DNA of 64,000 nt from an uncultured bacterium (GTDB taxonomy: Bacteria > Verrucomicrobiota > Lentisphaeria > Victivallales > UBA1829). The DNA is taken from the NCBI GenBank assembly GCA_949297765.1, contig CASFTV010000011.1:1-64000 (forward strand), given 5' to 3'. The notes under the pieces are model-generated. The model made no database searches and was not told the origin of the DNA. It worked only from the letters and a program-made list of their open reading frames with translations. Both the position numbers and the translations under genes were made by a program. Below are positions 43,837-52,614 of this stretch, in pieces (position 1 is the stretch's first letter; each line of letters opens with the position of its first letter).

Positions 43837-45198
43837 ATGAATGCAGTGATATCGTTTTGCGGACTTTGTCTTCTTCTGATTCTTGGAAAATTTCTGCGGA
43901 TGCATGTTCCGCTGTTTCAGAAACTCTATCTTCCGTCGTCGGTGATCGGAGGCGGAGTCGGATTGGTGCTGATCTCTCTGTTCGGCAGCCGCATTCCCGT
44001 GGCGTGGACCGCGGGATGGGGACAGGTTCCCTCGTTCCTGATCAACATCGTTTTCGCCGGTCTGTTTCTCGGCGTTGCGACCCCGGGAATCCGCAAGATC
44101 TGGAAAGTGACCGCACCTCAGCTCTGCTATGGACAGATTCTCGCCTGGGGACAGTATCTTGTCGGCATTCTGGTGGTGGTCCTGATTCTGAAGCCGCTGT
44201 TTCATGTGGAACCGGCGTTTGCGGCGCTGATTGAAATGGGATTCGAGGGCGGACACGGAACGGTCGCCGGACTGGTCAACACCTTCGAGGAGTTCGGATG
44301 GCCCGAAGGAAAGGATCTCGGATTCACCGTGGCCACGGTCGGCATGATTACCGGTGTGGTGCTCGGCATGTGGCTGGTGAATCTCGCGGTCAAATTCGGC
44401 TGGGTGAAAAATATCCGTCTGTTTGAAGACCAGACGCGGTTTGAACGTAAAGGCATCTATCCGGACGGCGAGCAGCCGCCCGCGGGAAAACAGACGGTCG
44501 CTTCAGATTCCATCGATTCTCTGGCTCTTCATATCGCCATCATCGGTCTTGCCGTAACGCTCGGCTGCCTGATCCGGGAACTTCTGATCGCGGTGAATTC
44601 CATTGCGCCGGAAGCGATCCGGGAACTGAAATTTCTGGCAAGTTTCCCGCTGTTTCCTCTCTGCATGATCGGCGGACTGATTCTCCAGAAACTCTTCACG
44701 TTCCTGAAAATGGATTATCTGATCGACCACGGTCTGATGCAGCGGCTGGCGGGAACGTCTCTGGATTTCCTTGTGGTTGCGGCGGTTGCGTCGATCCGTC
44801 TTGAATTTGTCGCGGCGAACTGGATGCCGCTGACGATTCTCTGTCTTGCCGGAGTCGCATGGAATGTCTCTCTGACCCTTTTCCTGGCGCCGCGCGTTTT
44901 CACCAACGCATGGTTTGAGCGGGCGATCGCGGAATTCGGACAGTCCTCCGGGGTGACGGCGACCGGACTTCTGCTGCTTCGGACCGTGGATCCGGAAAAC
45001 AAGACCGTTGCTCCCGAAGCATTCGGGTACAAACAGCTCCTTCATGAGCCGATCATGGGCGGCGGCATCTGGACCTCCCTTGCCGTCTCCCTGCTTCTGA
45101 CCCAGGGGTTTTCCGCTGTATTCATCACGACGGTCATCATGCTGGTTCTCTGGCTTCTTTTCTGGTTTTTTGTCCTGCGGAAAGGCTCCTACATCTGA
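43837..45198 (+). CDS. gltS: Sodium/glutamate symporter (GltS family)
   Basis: 453 residues with 10-12 membrane segments in two inverted halves. The conserved loops GFEGGHGTVAGL and FGQSSGVTATGLLLLRTVDPE are the GltS re-entrant signature regions. Takes up glutamate (or a related acid) with sodium. Divergent from the DUF4886 gene. Confidence 0.88.
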   Translation: MNAVISFCGLCLLLILGKFLRMHVPLFQKLYLPSSVIGGGVGLVLISLFGSRIPVAWTAGWGQVPSFLINIVFAGLFLGVATPGIRKIWKVTAPQLCYGQILAWGQYLVGILVVVLILKPLFHVEPAFAALIEMGFEGGHGTVAGLVNTFEEFGWPEGKDLGFTVATVGMITGVVLGMWLVNLAVKFGWVKNIRLFEDQTRFERKGIYPDGEQPPAGKQTVASDSIDSLALHIAIIGLAVTLGCLIRELLIAVNSIAPEAIRELKFLASFPLFPLCMIGGLILQKLFTFLKMDYLIDHGLMQRLAGTSLDFLVVAAVASIRLEFVAANWMPLTILCLAGVAWNVSLTLFLAPRVFTNAWFERAIAEFGQSSGVTATGLLLLRTVDPENKTVAPEAFGYKQLLHEPIMGGGIWTSLAVSLLLTQGFSAVFITTVIMLVLWLLFWFFVLRKGSYI

Positions 45199-45255
45199 TT
45201 CTCTCCGGAGCGGCGGATCCACTCTTTCTTTCCGGAGGGAGAAAACAGGAGCTCT

Positions 45256-46507
45256 TCAGTTGGAAAACATCTGATACGCTTTCCATTCCCAGACGGCGTT
45301 TTCCGCGAAGAAAAGACCGGCATAATGCAGCTTGTTCCATGGAATGGCCGATGCGGCCTGCCGCAGTTCCTTCAAGGCCGGTTCAATCAGATCCTCTTCC
45401 CGGGAAATCAGGATCAGCCACATCGCCGCGCAGGAATCCAGAATGGTCCTTTTTTCCTCGCCGACCGCCGGAGAAATTTTCCTGTGCCAGAGAGAAGCCA
45501 TTTCGCCGCATGCAAGAGTCGCGGCCTCTGTACATGAGGTGTGCGCGCGCCATGCGCTGAGCATCTTTCGCCAGTCCGGGTCAAAGGTCCGTCCGGGAGT
45601 ATAGTCCCGCCATTGAGTCAGCAGGGCCACGGAGTTTTCCGCGATTTGCCGCAGACTCTTTTTACAGATCTTTTGGACCTCGGGCTCGGGACGATCCAGA
45701 AAACTCCGGAGGGCATAGCAGGAATGAGTCAGATACCACGCGGTTTTCCCGGAATCGCGGGGATAGCCTTTTTCGAGAAGCTCCTTCAGACGCATCCCTT
45801 CAAAAAAGATCTCGTTCCAGTATTGCATAAAAAGACCCTTTTTTTCCGGCGCGACTTTTTCATACAGATGAAGTGCCGTCAGCAGATGAACCGCGCCAAG
45901 CCACGCTTCATAGATGCCGTTCCGGTGGATATAGGATCCTCTCTCAAAACCCGGCCGATCGCCTGGAACCGTCCAATGATTCGCATACAGCCCGTCCAGC
46001 TGACGAAGCAGGTGGCTGCGGCAGATCTCCTTTTCCCTGTTCGAAGGAATCCCGCTTTCCATATAGGCGTCAAGAGCCAGAAGCCAGGGAGAAATCTGAT
46101 CGTCCGACGACCCGGGATAGTGACTGTACCCATCGGCGCCGACTCCGCGGCAGATGCAGCCGTCCACCGTGCAGACATCCTGAATGAGCAGAAGTCCCTG
46201 TACAAGCCGGCGAATTTCCGTTTTCCGTCTCCTTCTCTTTCCCTTCATGAAGAGCAAGGTGGTAGGCCGTAAGGAGCCCCAGCAGATAGTCTCCATTGAA
46301 AAATCCCGCGTTTTCGATCGGCGACCACCAACCCAGCGCATTGGGCTGATTTCTCTCGCATTCTTCTGCCGTCGGAAGAGAAAGATTCCCCTCCAGATCG
46401 GCATAATCCAGCATGATATTGTTCTTGTCAATGAAACGCTTCCAAATCGTGGAATGGATCTCATGCTGCGCCAGTTCCAAAGCCGCATCCGTTTGTTCGT
46501 TTCTCAT
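45256..46507 (-). pseudogene. Frameshifted gene, large alpha-helical protein
   Basis: The N-terminal part (from ATG 46507, MRNEQTDAALELAQ, AAGGA upstream) runs to about residue 95 in one frame. The C-terminal 320 residues continue in the +1 frame from about 46224 to the stop at 45256. The total of 1252 bases is 3n+1. The junction is near TTTT at 46221-46224 (GGAAAACGG on the coding strand), so a one-base insertion there explains the break. The restored product would have about 416 residues, rich in helix pairs with aromatic and acidic residues (for example HWTVPGDRPGFERGSYIHRNGIYEAW), suggesting an (alpha/alpha) barrel sugar enzyme; no family is certain. Sequencing error is the alternative. 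Confidence 0.7.
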
Positions 46508-46547
46508 CGTCGTCTCATCCTTTCCGCTACTTGGATCAATCATTTTT

Positions 46548-46559
46548 TCTCCATGGAGA
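46548..46559. promoter_or_regulatory. Perfect palindrome upstream of the frameshifted gene
   Basis: TCTCCATGGAGA, 40 bases upstream of the start codon. Possible operator. Confidence 0.25.
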
Positions 46560-46642
46560 GTTTCTCAACAGCCCGGCAACGTTTTCTGCGGAAAAAAATG
46601 CGAGAGCTTTTCTGATACAGGCGCACCTCCTCTCGAATGTCT

Positions 46643-46672
46643 AAAAAAAAGACTCCCCGAAAACGGGGAGTC
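46643..46672 (-). terminator. Intrinsic terminator after the solute symporter gene
   Basis: On the minus strand, perfect 9-base stem GACTCCCCG/CGGGGAGTC with a TTTT loop and eight T residues. Confidence 0.92.
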
Positions 46673-46701
46673 CAAAAACACACCGGGTCAAACCCCCGGA
46701 A

Positions 46702-48960
46702 TTATTTATCCTCGAAAATCTGACCGTTGTCATCCGGATCTTCGACGCGCTTTTCAAGGTCGATGAAAAGCTGTCTTGCGTCATGAATACCGCCGATTAG
46801 GAACCAGATCGTTGATACAACACCGACGATTCCGGGAATCAGCAGAGTGGTAATGAAGAATTTCACTGTCCACCAGGAGTTCGGCCACGGGCGGATTGCG
46901 TTCCAGATCACAATACAGACGAAGATCAGGATCACGCTGTAAACCACAGAGTATCCGAAAACGGAATACGCAATGATTTTGTCTCCGCGGGTGTATTCCG
47001 GCGTAATGCCGATAATTTTGCTGAACACGTTCCGCACAGTCCATTTTTCCGGCTGGGGAGTCGGTCCGTCGGCATAGATTCCGCGATGGAGCAGCTTGTC
47101 AAGGTCGTACGGCTTGTAGGTCAGATAGGACCCGATCACATAGCCGCCGACGGAAAGAATCATGGAGATAAAATAAATCTCAAACGAATTGATGGGGAAC
47201 TTCACCGGATCCATCGTCCATTGAATCCAGGGGTTGAACGGGGAGGAGATGGTGACCAGGAATGTATCCAGACCTTCCACCCAGCCCATTTTTTCAAGGA
47301 AGGGATAGACCGACAACGCCCAGTTGCGCTGCATAATCAGTCCGAACAGCGAGGTTCCGGAACCGAAAATAATCGCACACCATGCGCCGGTCAGATTTCC
47401 GAAACGGCTGTACAGACCGAAGACCATGATCGGTCCTGCACCGCCGAGCCACAGCGAACACATGATCGTCGTAAACATGTTGATATAGTCGAGCTGGGCG
47501 AAGAACAGCGAGACGATCAGGAAGAAGACCGCCACTCCAACGGTCGTCAAACGCAGATACAGCAGATGTTTCTCGGGCGGCAGACGGCCTTTGAACATCG
47601 GCAGCACCACGTCCTGCATCAGAGTGGACGACGCATTGAAAATACGGCTGTCGTCCGTGGAGATCAGCAGCATGACCATCAGCAGACAGAAAATTCCGAG
47701 CATTCCCACCGGGAAGATTTTGCTGACCACCGCCGGCATCATCATCTGCTGGAAAAGCGAACGGTACTTCTGGAACTGATAACGTCCTTCCGGCGAATCT
47801 CCGAGCGCCTGACGGACCGTGTTGAAGTACGGCGTATCAAGATTTTTCTGCTGGGAAAGCGGACCGGAAATATCCTTTTCCGTCAGGCGTTCCGGAATTT
47901 TCCGCACCTCGTCCATAATCTGTGACCGGAGCAGCGGATCGGGAACCGCCTCCTCCAGAACCTTCGCGGAAAGATGCTGACGGACATCGGTGCTCGAAAT
48001 CGGGAACCGGTTCTTTCCGACAAAGTGAGGACTCGTCATAAAGACGATCACCACAATGGCCAGCAGCAGAATCATCATCCAGGCGAAACCGTTTCTCCAT
48101 GCGCCGAGCACGCCCGCCATTTTCTGTTCATGCGGGGTTTTGGCGGCGCCGCTGGTGTCGTTCCCGATCCATCCGGCGCGGTTCAGAACCGATCCGAGAA
48201 GGGAGACCACCAGTGCAAACATATTGAAGTCGCGCAGCTGGGAAACATCATACGGATTCATGAAGCTCTGACCGGGAACGCGGTTCCACATCACGGGCGC
48301 AATGTCACCGGTCCACGAGAAGTTCAGAATGATATAACCGACAATCACCACGAAGATCGGGTAACTGAGCAGTCCCTGGAAACAGTCCGTGATCAGCAGC
48401 GAAATACGGCCGCCCGGCCAGATGAAGATCATCGCCAGCGTCAGACAGAGAAACACCACAATGCCGTAACACGGAAGACTGATTCCGAAAAGCATGATCT
48501 TATGCGGAAGTCCAAGATAATAAATAAAGAAATTGGTCGCGATCGCGGGCCCGATCGCATTGGTGACCATTTCAGCGATAGTTCGAAGTGTTGCGCAGAA
48601 CACACGGAAGAATTTGCTTCCGTACCGCATTTCGAGGAACTGCCCCATGGAAAGACACCGGGTCTCCCGCCAGCGGTACATACAGTATCCGGTCAGGGCC
48701 ATGAACACGCCCACCGGCGCGGTGATCGCTCCCCAGAATCCGACGGCGAATCCGGTCTGATAATTCTGTTCGCACCCTGCGACCAGTGTGATGACGGACA
48801 GTCCCGCGGTCATGTCTCCGACCGAGAGAACATAACGCCCAGCAATTCGTCCCGCCGCCAGAAAGTCGACAACGCCTCTCGCGTATTTTCGCGAATAGAT
48901 GGACACCCAGATCAGCAGACTCATCGGGATGACCACGATACACCAATCAATCCAACTCAT
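46702..48960 (-). CDS. Sodium:solute symporter family transporter
   Basis: 752 residues, against about 500-550 for typical SSS members. The N-terminal part shows the family pattern (VDFLAAGRIAGRYVLSVGDMTAGLSVITLVAGCEQNY, then FLEMRYGSKFFR). A hydrophilic stretch of about 90 residues (around 320-410, starting near STDVRQHLSAK) is inserted between membrane segments. The substrate is unknown; sugar or organic-acid uptake is likely in this context. It has its own promoter and terminator. Confidence 0.82.
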   Translation of the reverse strand: MSWIDWCIVVIPMSLLIWVSIYSRKYARGVVDFLAAGRIAGRYVLSVGDMTAGLSVITLVAGCEQNYQTGFAVGFWGAITAPVGVFMALTGYCMYRWRETRCLSMGQFLEMRYGSKFFRVFCATLRTIAEMVTNAIGPAIATNFFIYYLGLPHKIMLFGISLPCYGIVVFLCLTLAMIFIWPGGRISLLITDCFQGLLSYPIFVVIVGYIILNFSWTGDIAPVMWNRVPGQSFMNPYDVSQLRDFNMFALVVSLLGSVLNRAGWIGNDTSGAAKTPHEQKMAGVLGAWRNGFAWMMILLLAIVVIVFMTSPHFVGKNRFPISSTDVRQHLSAKVLEEAVPDPLLRSQIMDEVRKIPERLTEKDISGPLSQQKNLDTPYFNTVRQALGDSPEGRYQFQKYRSLFQQMMMPAVVSKIFPVGMLGIFCLLMVMLLISTDDSRIFNASSTLMQDVVLPMFKGRLPPEKHLLYLRLTTVGVAVFFLIVSLFFAQLDYINMFTTIMCSLWLGGAGPIMVFGLYSRFGNLTGAWCAIIFGSGTSLFGLIMQRNWALSVYPFLEKMGWVEGLDTFLVTISSPFNPWIQWTMDPVKFPINSFEIYFISMILSVGGYVIGSYLTYKPYDLDKLLHRGIYADGPTPQPEKWTVRNVFSKIIGITPEYTRGDKIIAYSVFGYSVVYSVILIFVCIVIWNAIRPWPNSWWTVKFFITTLLIPGIVGVVSTIWFLIGGIHDARQLFIDLEKRVEDPDDNGQIFEDK

Positions 48961-49105
48961 TTCTCTCCCTTGAACGTTTTAATTCCCTGATTTGCGGCTT
49001 TGGAATCTGCGGATGTTTCAAAACAGCGGAAAGAGCGGAAGTCCCCCTCATCTGCGAACTGCCGCTCCTGTTTTAAAAAACATTTCACATTCCCACCGGA
49101 GGATT

Positions 49106-49133
49106 ACTATAGCATAAAAACAGGAGAAATCAA
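49106..49133 (-). promoter_or_regulatory. Promoter of the solute symporter gene
   Basis: Minus-strand TTGATT (49128-49133) and TATAGT (49106-49111), 16-base spacer. The untranslated leader is about 140 bases. Confidence 0.6.
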
Positions 49134-49158
49134 TCCGGAAAACAGGAAAAATCAATCC
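49118..49158 (-). promoter_or_regulatory. Tandem direct repeats over the symporter promoter
   Basis: AAACAGGAGAAATCAATCC (49118-49136) and AAACAGGAAAAATCAATCC (49140-49158): 18 of 19 bases match and the starts are 22 bases apart, two helical turns. The first copy covers the -35 box and the second lies upstream of it. Two same-face activator sites, as for AraC-type proteins or response regulators, fit well. Confidence 0.6.
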
Positions 49159-49214
49159 ATTTTAACTATTTTTTTCATACGGGGAGCCGACCGGGCGGAG
49201 AATTCGCAACTCCT

Positions 49215-51620
49215 TCAGCTCCCGAGATATCCGTGGATGGCGGAAACCAGATTTTCCACGCTGACCGGTTTCCGGAGACAGAGATCCACTCCCGATTCCA
49301 GAATGGCCGCATGTTCCGCTTCGGTCAGTCCCGGACTGATTCCCAGAATAATCAGATTCGGATTGGTGCTGCCCGTCCGGATCGCCGCAAGAAGCGGTGT
49401 GCAGAACGCCTTCTGGAAATTCAGTTCCAGAAGCAGAAAATCAAAATGTTTTTCCTTCAGAAGACGGATGCACTCTTCCGGCGTTGTCGCATGCGTCAGA
49501 GAACACGGCTCGTTTTCCAGCATCATGGAGAACATCGTGAAACTCGTTGCCGACGGATCCGCCACCAGGATCTCATAGTGCCGGCCGTCGCGCAGATAAA
49601 CCTTCCGGTTCCGGTCCGGGGAGAAGATGCAGCTCGAAGTCCTGGCATGCCGCATGTTCTCCTCCTGCTCCCGGTTGCCCGAAAGCACCATGTCCAGCGG
49701 ATCCTGTTTCGGGAAGACCAGCTCTATTTCCGTGTTGGATTCCCGGGTCCTCTGAACGGAGAAACGGGCTCCCAGAAGCGCCGCCTGAAACTTGATGATC
49801 GTCAGATTCAGAATCGGCGCCGCGTAACCGGGAATGAACCGGCGGGAGGCGGCAAACTGAATGCGTTCGTTGAAAAGATCCGCCAGCGAGAGTGTTTCTG
49901 TCGAGCGAGTGTCGTAGAAACGGAATGCGATTTCATGTTCCCGGTCGGTGCAGCTCCAGCGGACCCGTGTCTTCGGCGGCGCAACGGAAAGCAATGTGGT
50001 CGCCGCAAGTTTCAGAAGGCGCAGCATGATGGCCCGGTCCGAAATCATCCGGTCCGGAAGATCCGAACAGCAGGTCTCGAATGCCACATGCCGTTCCGAA
50101 GAAAGCGGAACACAGGCGTCCGAAATCTCCCGGACAAGCTCCGAAACATCAAACTCCGAATAAGAGGGGTCGCCTTCCGAAAGATCCAGTTCCGCAAGAT
50201 TCCCCAGCGCCGCCAGAAGACGGTTCGCCGCAAGGGCCTCTTCATGAATCTTCCGCAGCGGTGTCAGATTCTCCTCCTGGTTTTTCTGCTTGTGCAGAAG
50301 CAGACCGGAAAAGCTGATCATCAGACTGACGGGGTCCTGAAGCTCCGTCACCATGTCGTTCAGCAGAACCGATTTCATCCGGTTGGAATTTTCCGCATCG
50401 CTCCGCGCGAGAAGCTCCCGCTCATGGCTCTTTTTCAGACGGACCGTCAGACTGGCGAACTTGTCCCGCAGATGATTGAGATTGCTGGAGATCTCCTGCA
50501 CCTCTTCCGAATCCCCCGCCCGCAGATTTTCCGGAAGCTCCTCGCCCCGGGAAAGACGGCTTGTGAAATCCAGAATCCGGTTCACCGCGTTGGAAAGATT
50601 CCGCGTGCTGACCAGCAGCGGAATAAAGAAGATGAACAATCCGAGAAGAGCAAAAAGAATCAGAAACAGCACGCTTCCCGATTCCATTCTCAGAAATGCC
50701 GCGGGCGCCGGTGCGGCAGCCCGTGCCTGAACAAGCCGCAGTTCCCGCGCCGGCGTGGAAACGACCTGAAGTGTGATCGCCGCGAGACTCCAGTTCCGTC
50801 CGGTGGCTCTGTCGGTGATGGTTTCCTGTTCAAAACGGCGCGATCCCATGATCGACACCAGACGCGAGGCCAGAAGCTGCATCCGCAGTTTCAGATCCCC
50901 GGAATGGAGGAACTGCACCTCCCCCTGCCGGTAGCTCCCGGTGACCTCATGCCCGTGCATCAGAAAAAAAAGAGTCGGAATTTCCGGCTCGGCAAAACGG
51001 CTCAGAAGACGTCTGGTATTGATCTGATACGCGGTCAGACGGTCATTGCTTCCGGAGAAGCGCCGGGATACCGCCCACAGAAATCCGGTCCCTTTCGGCG
51101 GAACGACAATCATGGAGTCGCTGATGAAATTTTTCCGGAACGCGAGCAGTTCCTCCGGGACGGCCGAATCGGTTGTATGACGGTTGGTTTCCGAGCAGCT
51201 TTCGCTCTGGATATTTTCTTTTCCGTCGCCGTCTGTAACGGTCACAATGCGTTCCACTTCCAGCGGCAGATAGCGTCCGTCGGAAAACCCTTTCTCCCGG
51301 GCGAGGTGTTCCAGCGCATTCATCAGCGGCGATTCCGTGTCTCTGCCGTTCCGGGGGGCCTTTTCCGCCATGAGGAGATTCAGAAGCTCCAGATCCTGAA
51401 ACATGGAGTGGAACATTTCCTCCAGCCGGACGGCGTGTGCGAGGGAATCCGCCCGCAGCTGTTCCTGCGATGCCTCTTCAAGAAGCCGGGCGGTGTAGGC
51501 GGCGTTTTCCTCCAGATAAGAATCCGTCTTCAGGTAAAACAGAAGAAACACAAGCAGACTGGCAAAAATGGCGGCGCTGCCGACGGAAACAATGATTTTG
51601 GTCTGAATTTTCATTCGCAC
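49215..51620 (-). CDS. Degenerate hybrid histidine kinase (pseudo-kinase with receiver-like domain)
   Basis: 801 residues. A membrane helix (about 7-27), a large extracytoplasmic sensor (30-310), a second helix (about 318-342), a HAMP-like linker, a HisKA-like pair of helices, an ATPase-like region and a C-terminal receiver. In the H-box, where active kinases have S-H-E-L-R-T-P, it reads MVTELQDP, so the phospho-acceptor His is Thr425. The ATPase region lacks recognisable N, G1 and G2 boxes. The receiver has LLLELNF, so the phospho-acceptor Asp is Glu732; the acidic pair is reduced to one (LVADPSA), while the Lys of LRKPV is kept. The gene starts 5 bases after the pseudokinase gene. It probably signals by binding and not by phosphotransfer, which is inference. 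Confidence 0.8.
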   Translation of the reverse strand: MRMKIQTKIIVSVGSAAIFASLLVFLLFYLKTDSYLEENAAYTARLLEEASQEQLRADSLAHAVRLEEMFHSMFQDLELLNLLMAEKAPRNGRDTESPLMNALEHLAREKGFSDGRYLPLEVERIVTVTDGDGKENIQSESCSETNRHTTDSAVPEELLAFRKNFISDSMIVVPPKGTGFLWAVSRRFSGSNDRLTAYQINTRRLLSRFAEPEIPTLFFLMHGHEVTGSYRQGEVQFLHSGDLKLRMQLLASRLVSIMGSRRFEQETITDRATGRNWSLAAITLQVVSTPARELRLVQARAAAPAPAAFLRMESGSVLFLILFALLGLFIFFIPLLVSTRNLSNAVNRILDFTSRLSRGEELPENLRAGDSEEVQEISSNLNHLRDKFASLTVRLKKSHERELLARSDAENSNRMKSVLLNDMVTELQDPVSLMISFSGLLLHKQKNQEENLTPLRKIHEEALAANRLLAALGNLAELDLSEGDPSYSEFDVSELVREISDACVPLSSERHVAFETCCSDLPDRMISDRAIMLRLLKLAATTLLSVAPPKTRVRWSCTDREHEIAFRFYDTRSTETLSLADLFNERIQFAASRRFIPGYAAPILNLTIIKFQAALLGARFSVQRTRESNTEIELVFPKQDPLDMVLSGNREQEENMRHARTSSCIFSPDRNRKVYLRDGRHYEILVADPSATSFTMFSMMLENEPCSLTHATTPEECIRLLKEKHFDFLLLELNFQKAFCTPLLAAIRTGSTNPNLIILGISPGLTEAEHAAILESGVDLCLRKPVSVENLVSAIHGYLGS

Positions 51621-51625
51621 TTCTT

Positions 51626-52609
51626 TCAGGTTCTCTTTTTCGCGATTTTTTTCAGCTTCTCCCGGACATACTGGATGTGCTGGAGCCGGGCGTTGACCGT
51701 TGCGATGATGGTCGGATAATCGGGCCGTTCCAGGGGATTGGGACTGACCATTTTGCAGATCAGTTCCGAAATGGAGTCGTTGACCATTTTGGCGATCCAG
51801 TGGTTGTGGACGATTCTCCGGCCGTCTTCCTCATCGCTGGGGACTTCGGTTCCGGTCAGGAGATAGTAGAACAGTGCGCCGAGGGAGTAGATGTCGGTCC
51901 GTTCATTGACGGTGCCGTTTTTCGCCGTTTCCGGCGCAGAGAACAGATTGAGGTTCATGTATCCCGCGTTCTGCAGCAGTTCATAGAGTCCGAAATGGAT
52001 CAGGCTGGTTTTTCCCGTCTGTTCGTCGAGAATGACGTTTGTGGTGTTGACTTCTCCGTGGAAGAGTCCGCGCTCCGTTGCGGCCTGGAGTCCCGCGGCG
52101 ATGCCGGCGATCCATCCGCAGGCCGTTTCCAGCGGAGCGACGCCGTCCGATGCAAGCAGAGATTCCTGAAGCGATTTCCCCGTGAGATCCGGTGTCACCA
52201 GAAACGGCAGGGTGCCGATCACGCCGATGTTGAACACCGTCACAATGGACGGATTGTTCAGAATGGCGAGGGTCCGGCCGATGTCGACAAACTGACGGCA
52301 TCGTTCCTCCGAAGCGGCGTAGAACGGATTGAGAAAATGAAGAGTCACCATGCGGTCCAGAGAAAGATCCACCGCCCGGACCTGGGTGACAACTCCGGTT
52401 GATTCCTCGATCGGCGTGTCGATCCGGAAGGTGTCCACCCAGAGCGGACGGACCACCTGCGAGGAGCAGACCGGACAGACAAAGGACGAAAATACGGGGA
52501 TCTCAGTAACATCAAAATGCTGTCCGCATGACGGACAGCTCATTTTCAGAACTCCGCCTGCGGATTCCGAGGCAATCAGCTCCGTCAGCGTTTTGTTTTC
52601 TTCATCCAT
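51626..52609 (-). CDS. Zinc-ribbon pseudokinase (Ser/Thr kinase fold without catalytic residues)
   Basis: 327 residues. The N-terminus has a zinc ribbon (CPSC at 25-28, CPVC at 45-48). Residues 60-310 follow the protein-kinase fold: APET, the DxxSLG segment (TDIYSLGALFYYLLTG) and the C-lobe RPDY motif are intact. Catalytic positions are changed: the ATP-anchoring Lys is His91 (VTLHFL), HRD reads HGE (Glu186), the catalytic-loop Lys is Asn and DFG reads HFG (His205). The glycine-rich loop is also lost. It should not phosphorylate, but the fold is well kept, as in scaffold or regulatory pseudokinases. Second gene of the operon. Confidence 0.82.
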   Translation of the reverse strand: MDEENKTLTELIASESAGGVLKMSCPSCGQHFDVTEIPVFSSFVCPVCSSQVVRPLWVDTFRIDTPIEESTGVVTQVRAVDLSLDRMVTLHFLNPFYAASEERCRQFVDIGRTLAILNNPSIVTVFNIGVIGTLPFLVTPDLTGKSLQESLLASDGVAPLETACGWIAGIAAGLQAATERGLFHGEVNTTNVILDEQTGKTSLIHFGLYELLQNAGYMNLNLFSAPETAKNGTVNERTDIYSLGALFYYLLTGTEVPSDEEDGRRIVHNHWIAKMVNDSISELICKMVSPNPLERPDYPTIIATVNARLQHIQYVREKLKKIAKKRT

Positions 52610-52614
52610 GGCGG

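Noticed and set aside
46225-46488. Minus-strand start at 46488 as the true N-terminus of the 410-codon frame
   Set aside because: The first 85 residues in that frame are basic and unlike protein, while the alternative frame from 46507 gives a sensible N-terminus. A frameshift fits better.
49233-51719. 828-codon plus-strand frame opposite the degenerate histidine kinase
   Set aside because: Arg/Gln/Pro-rich composition without domains. The minus-strand protein shows membrane helices, HAMP and receiver features.
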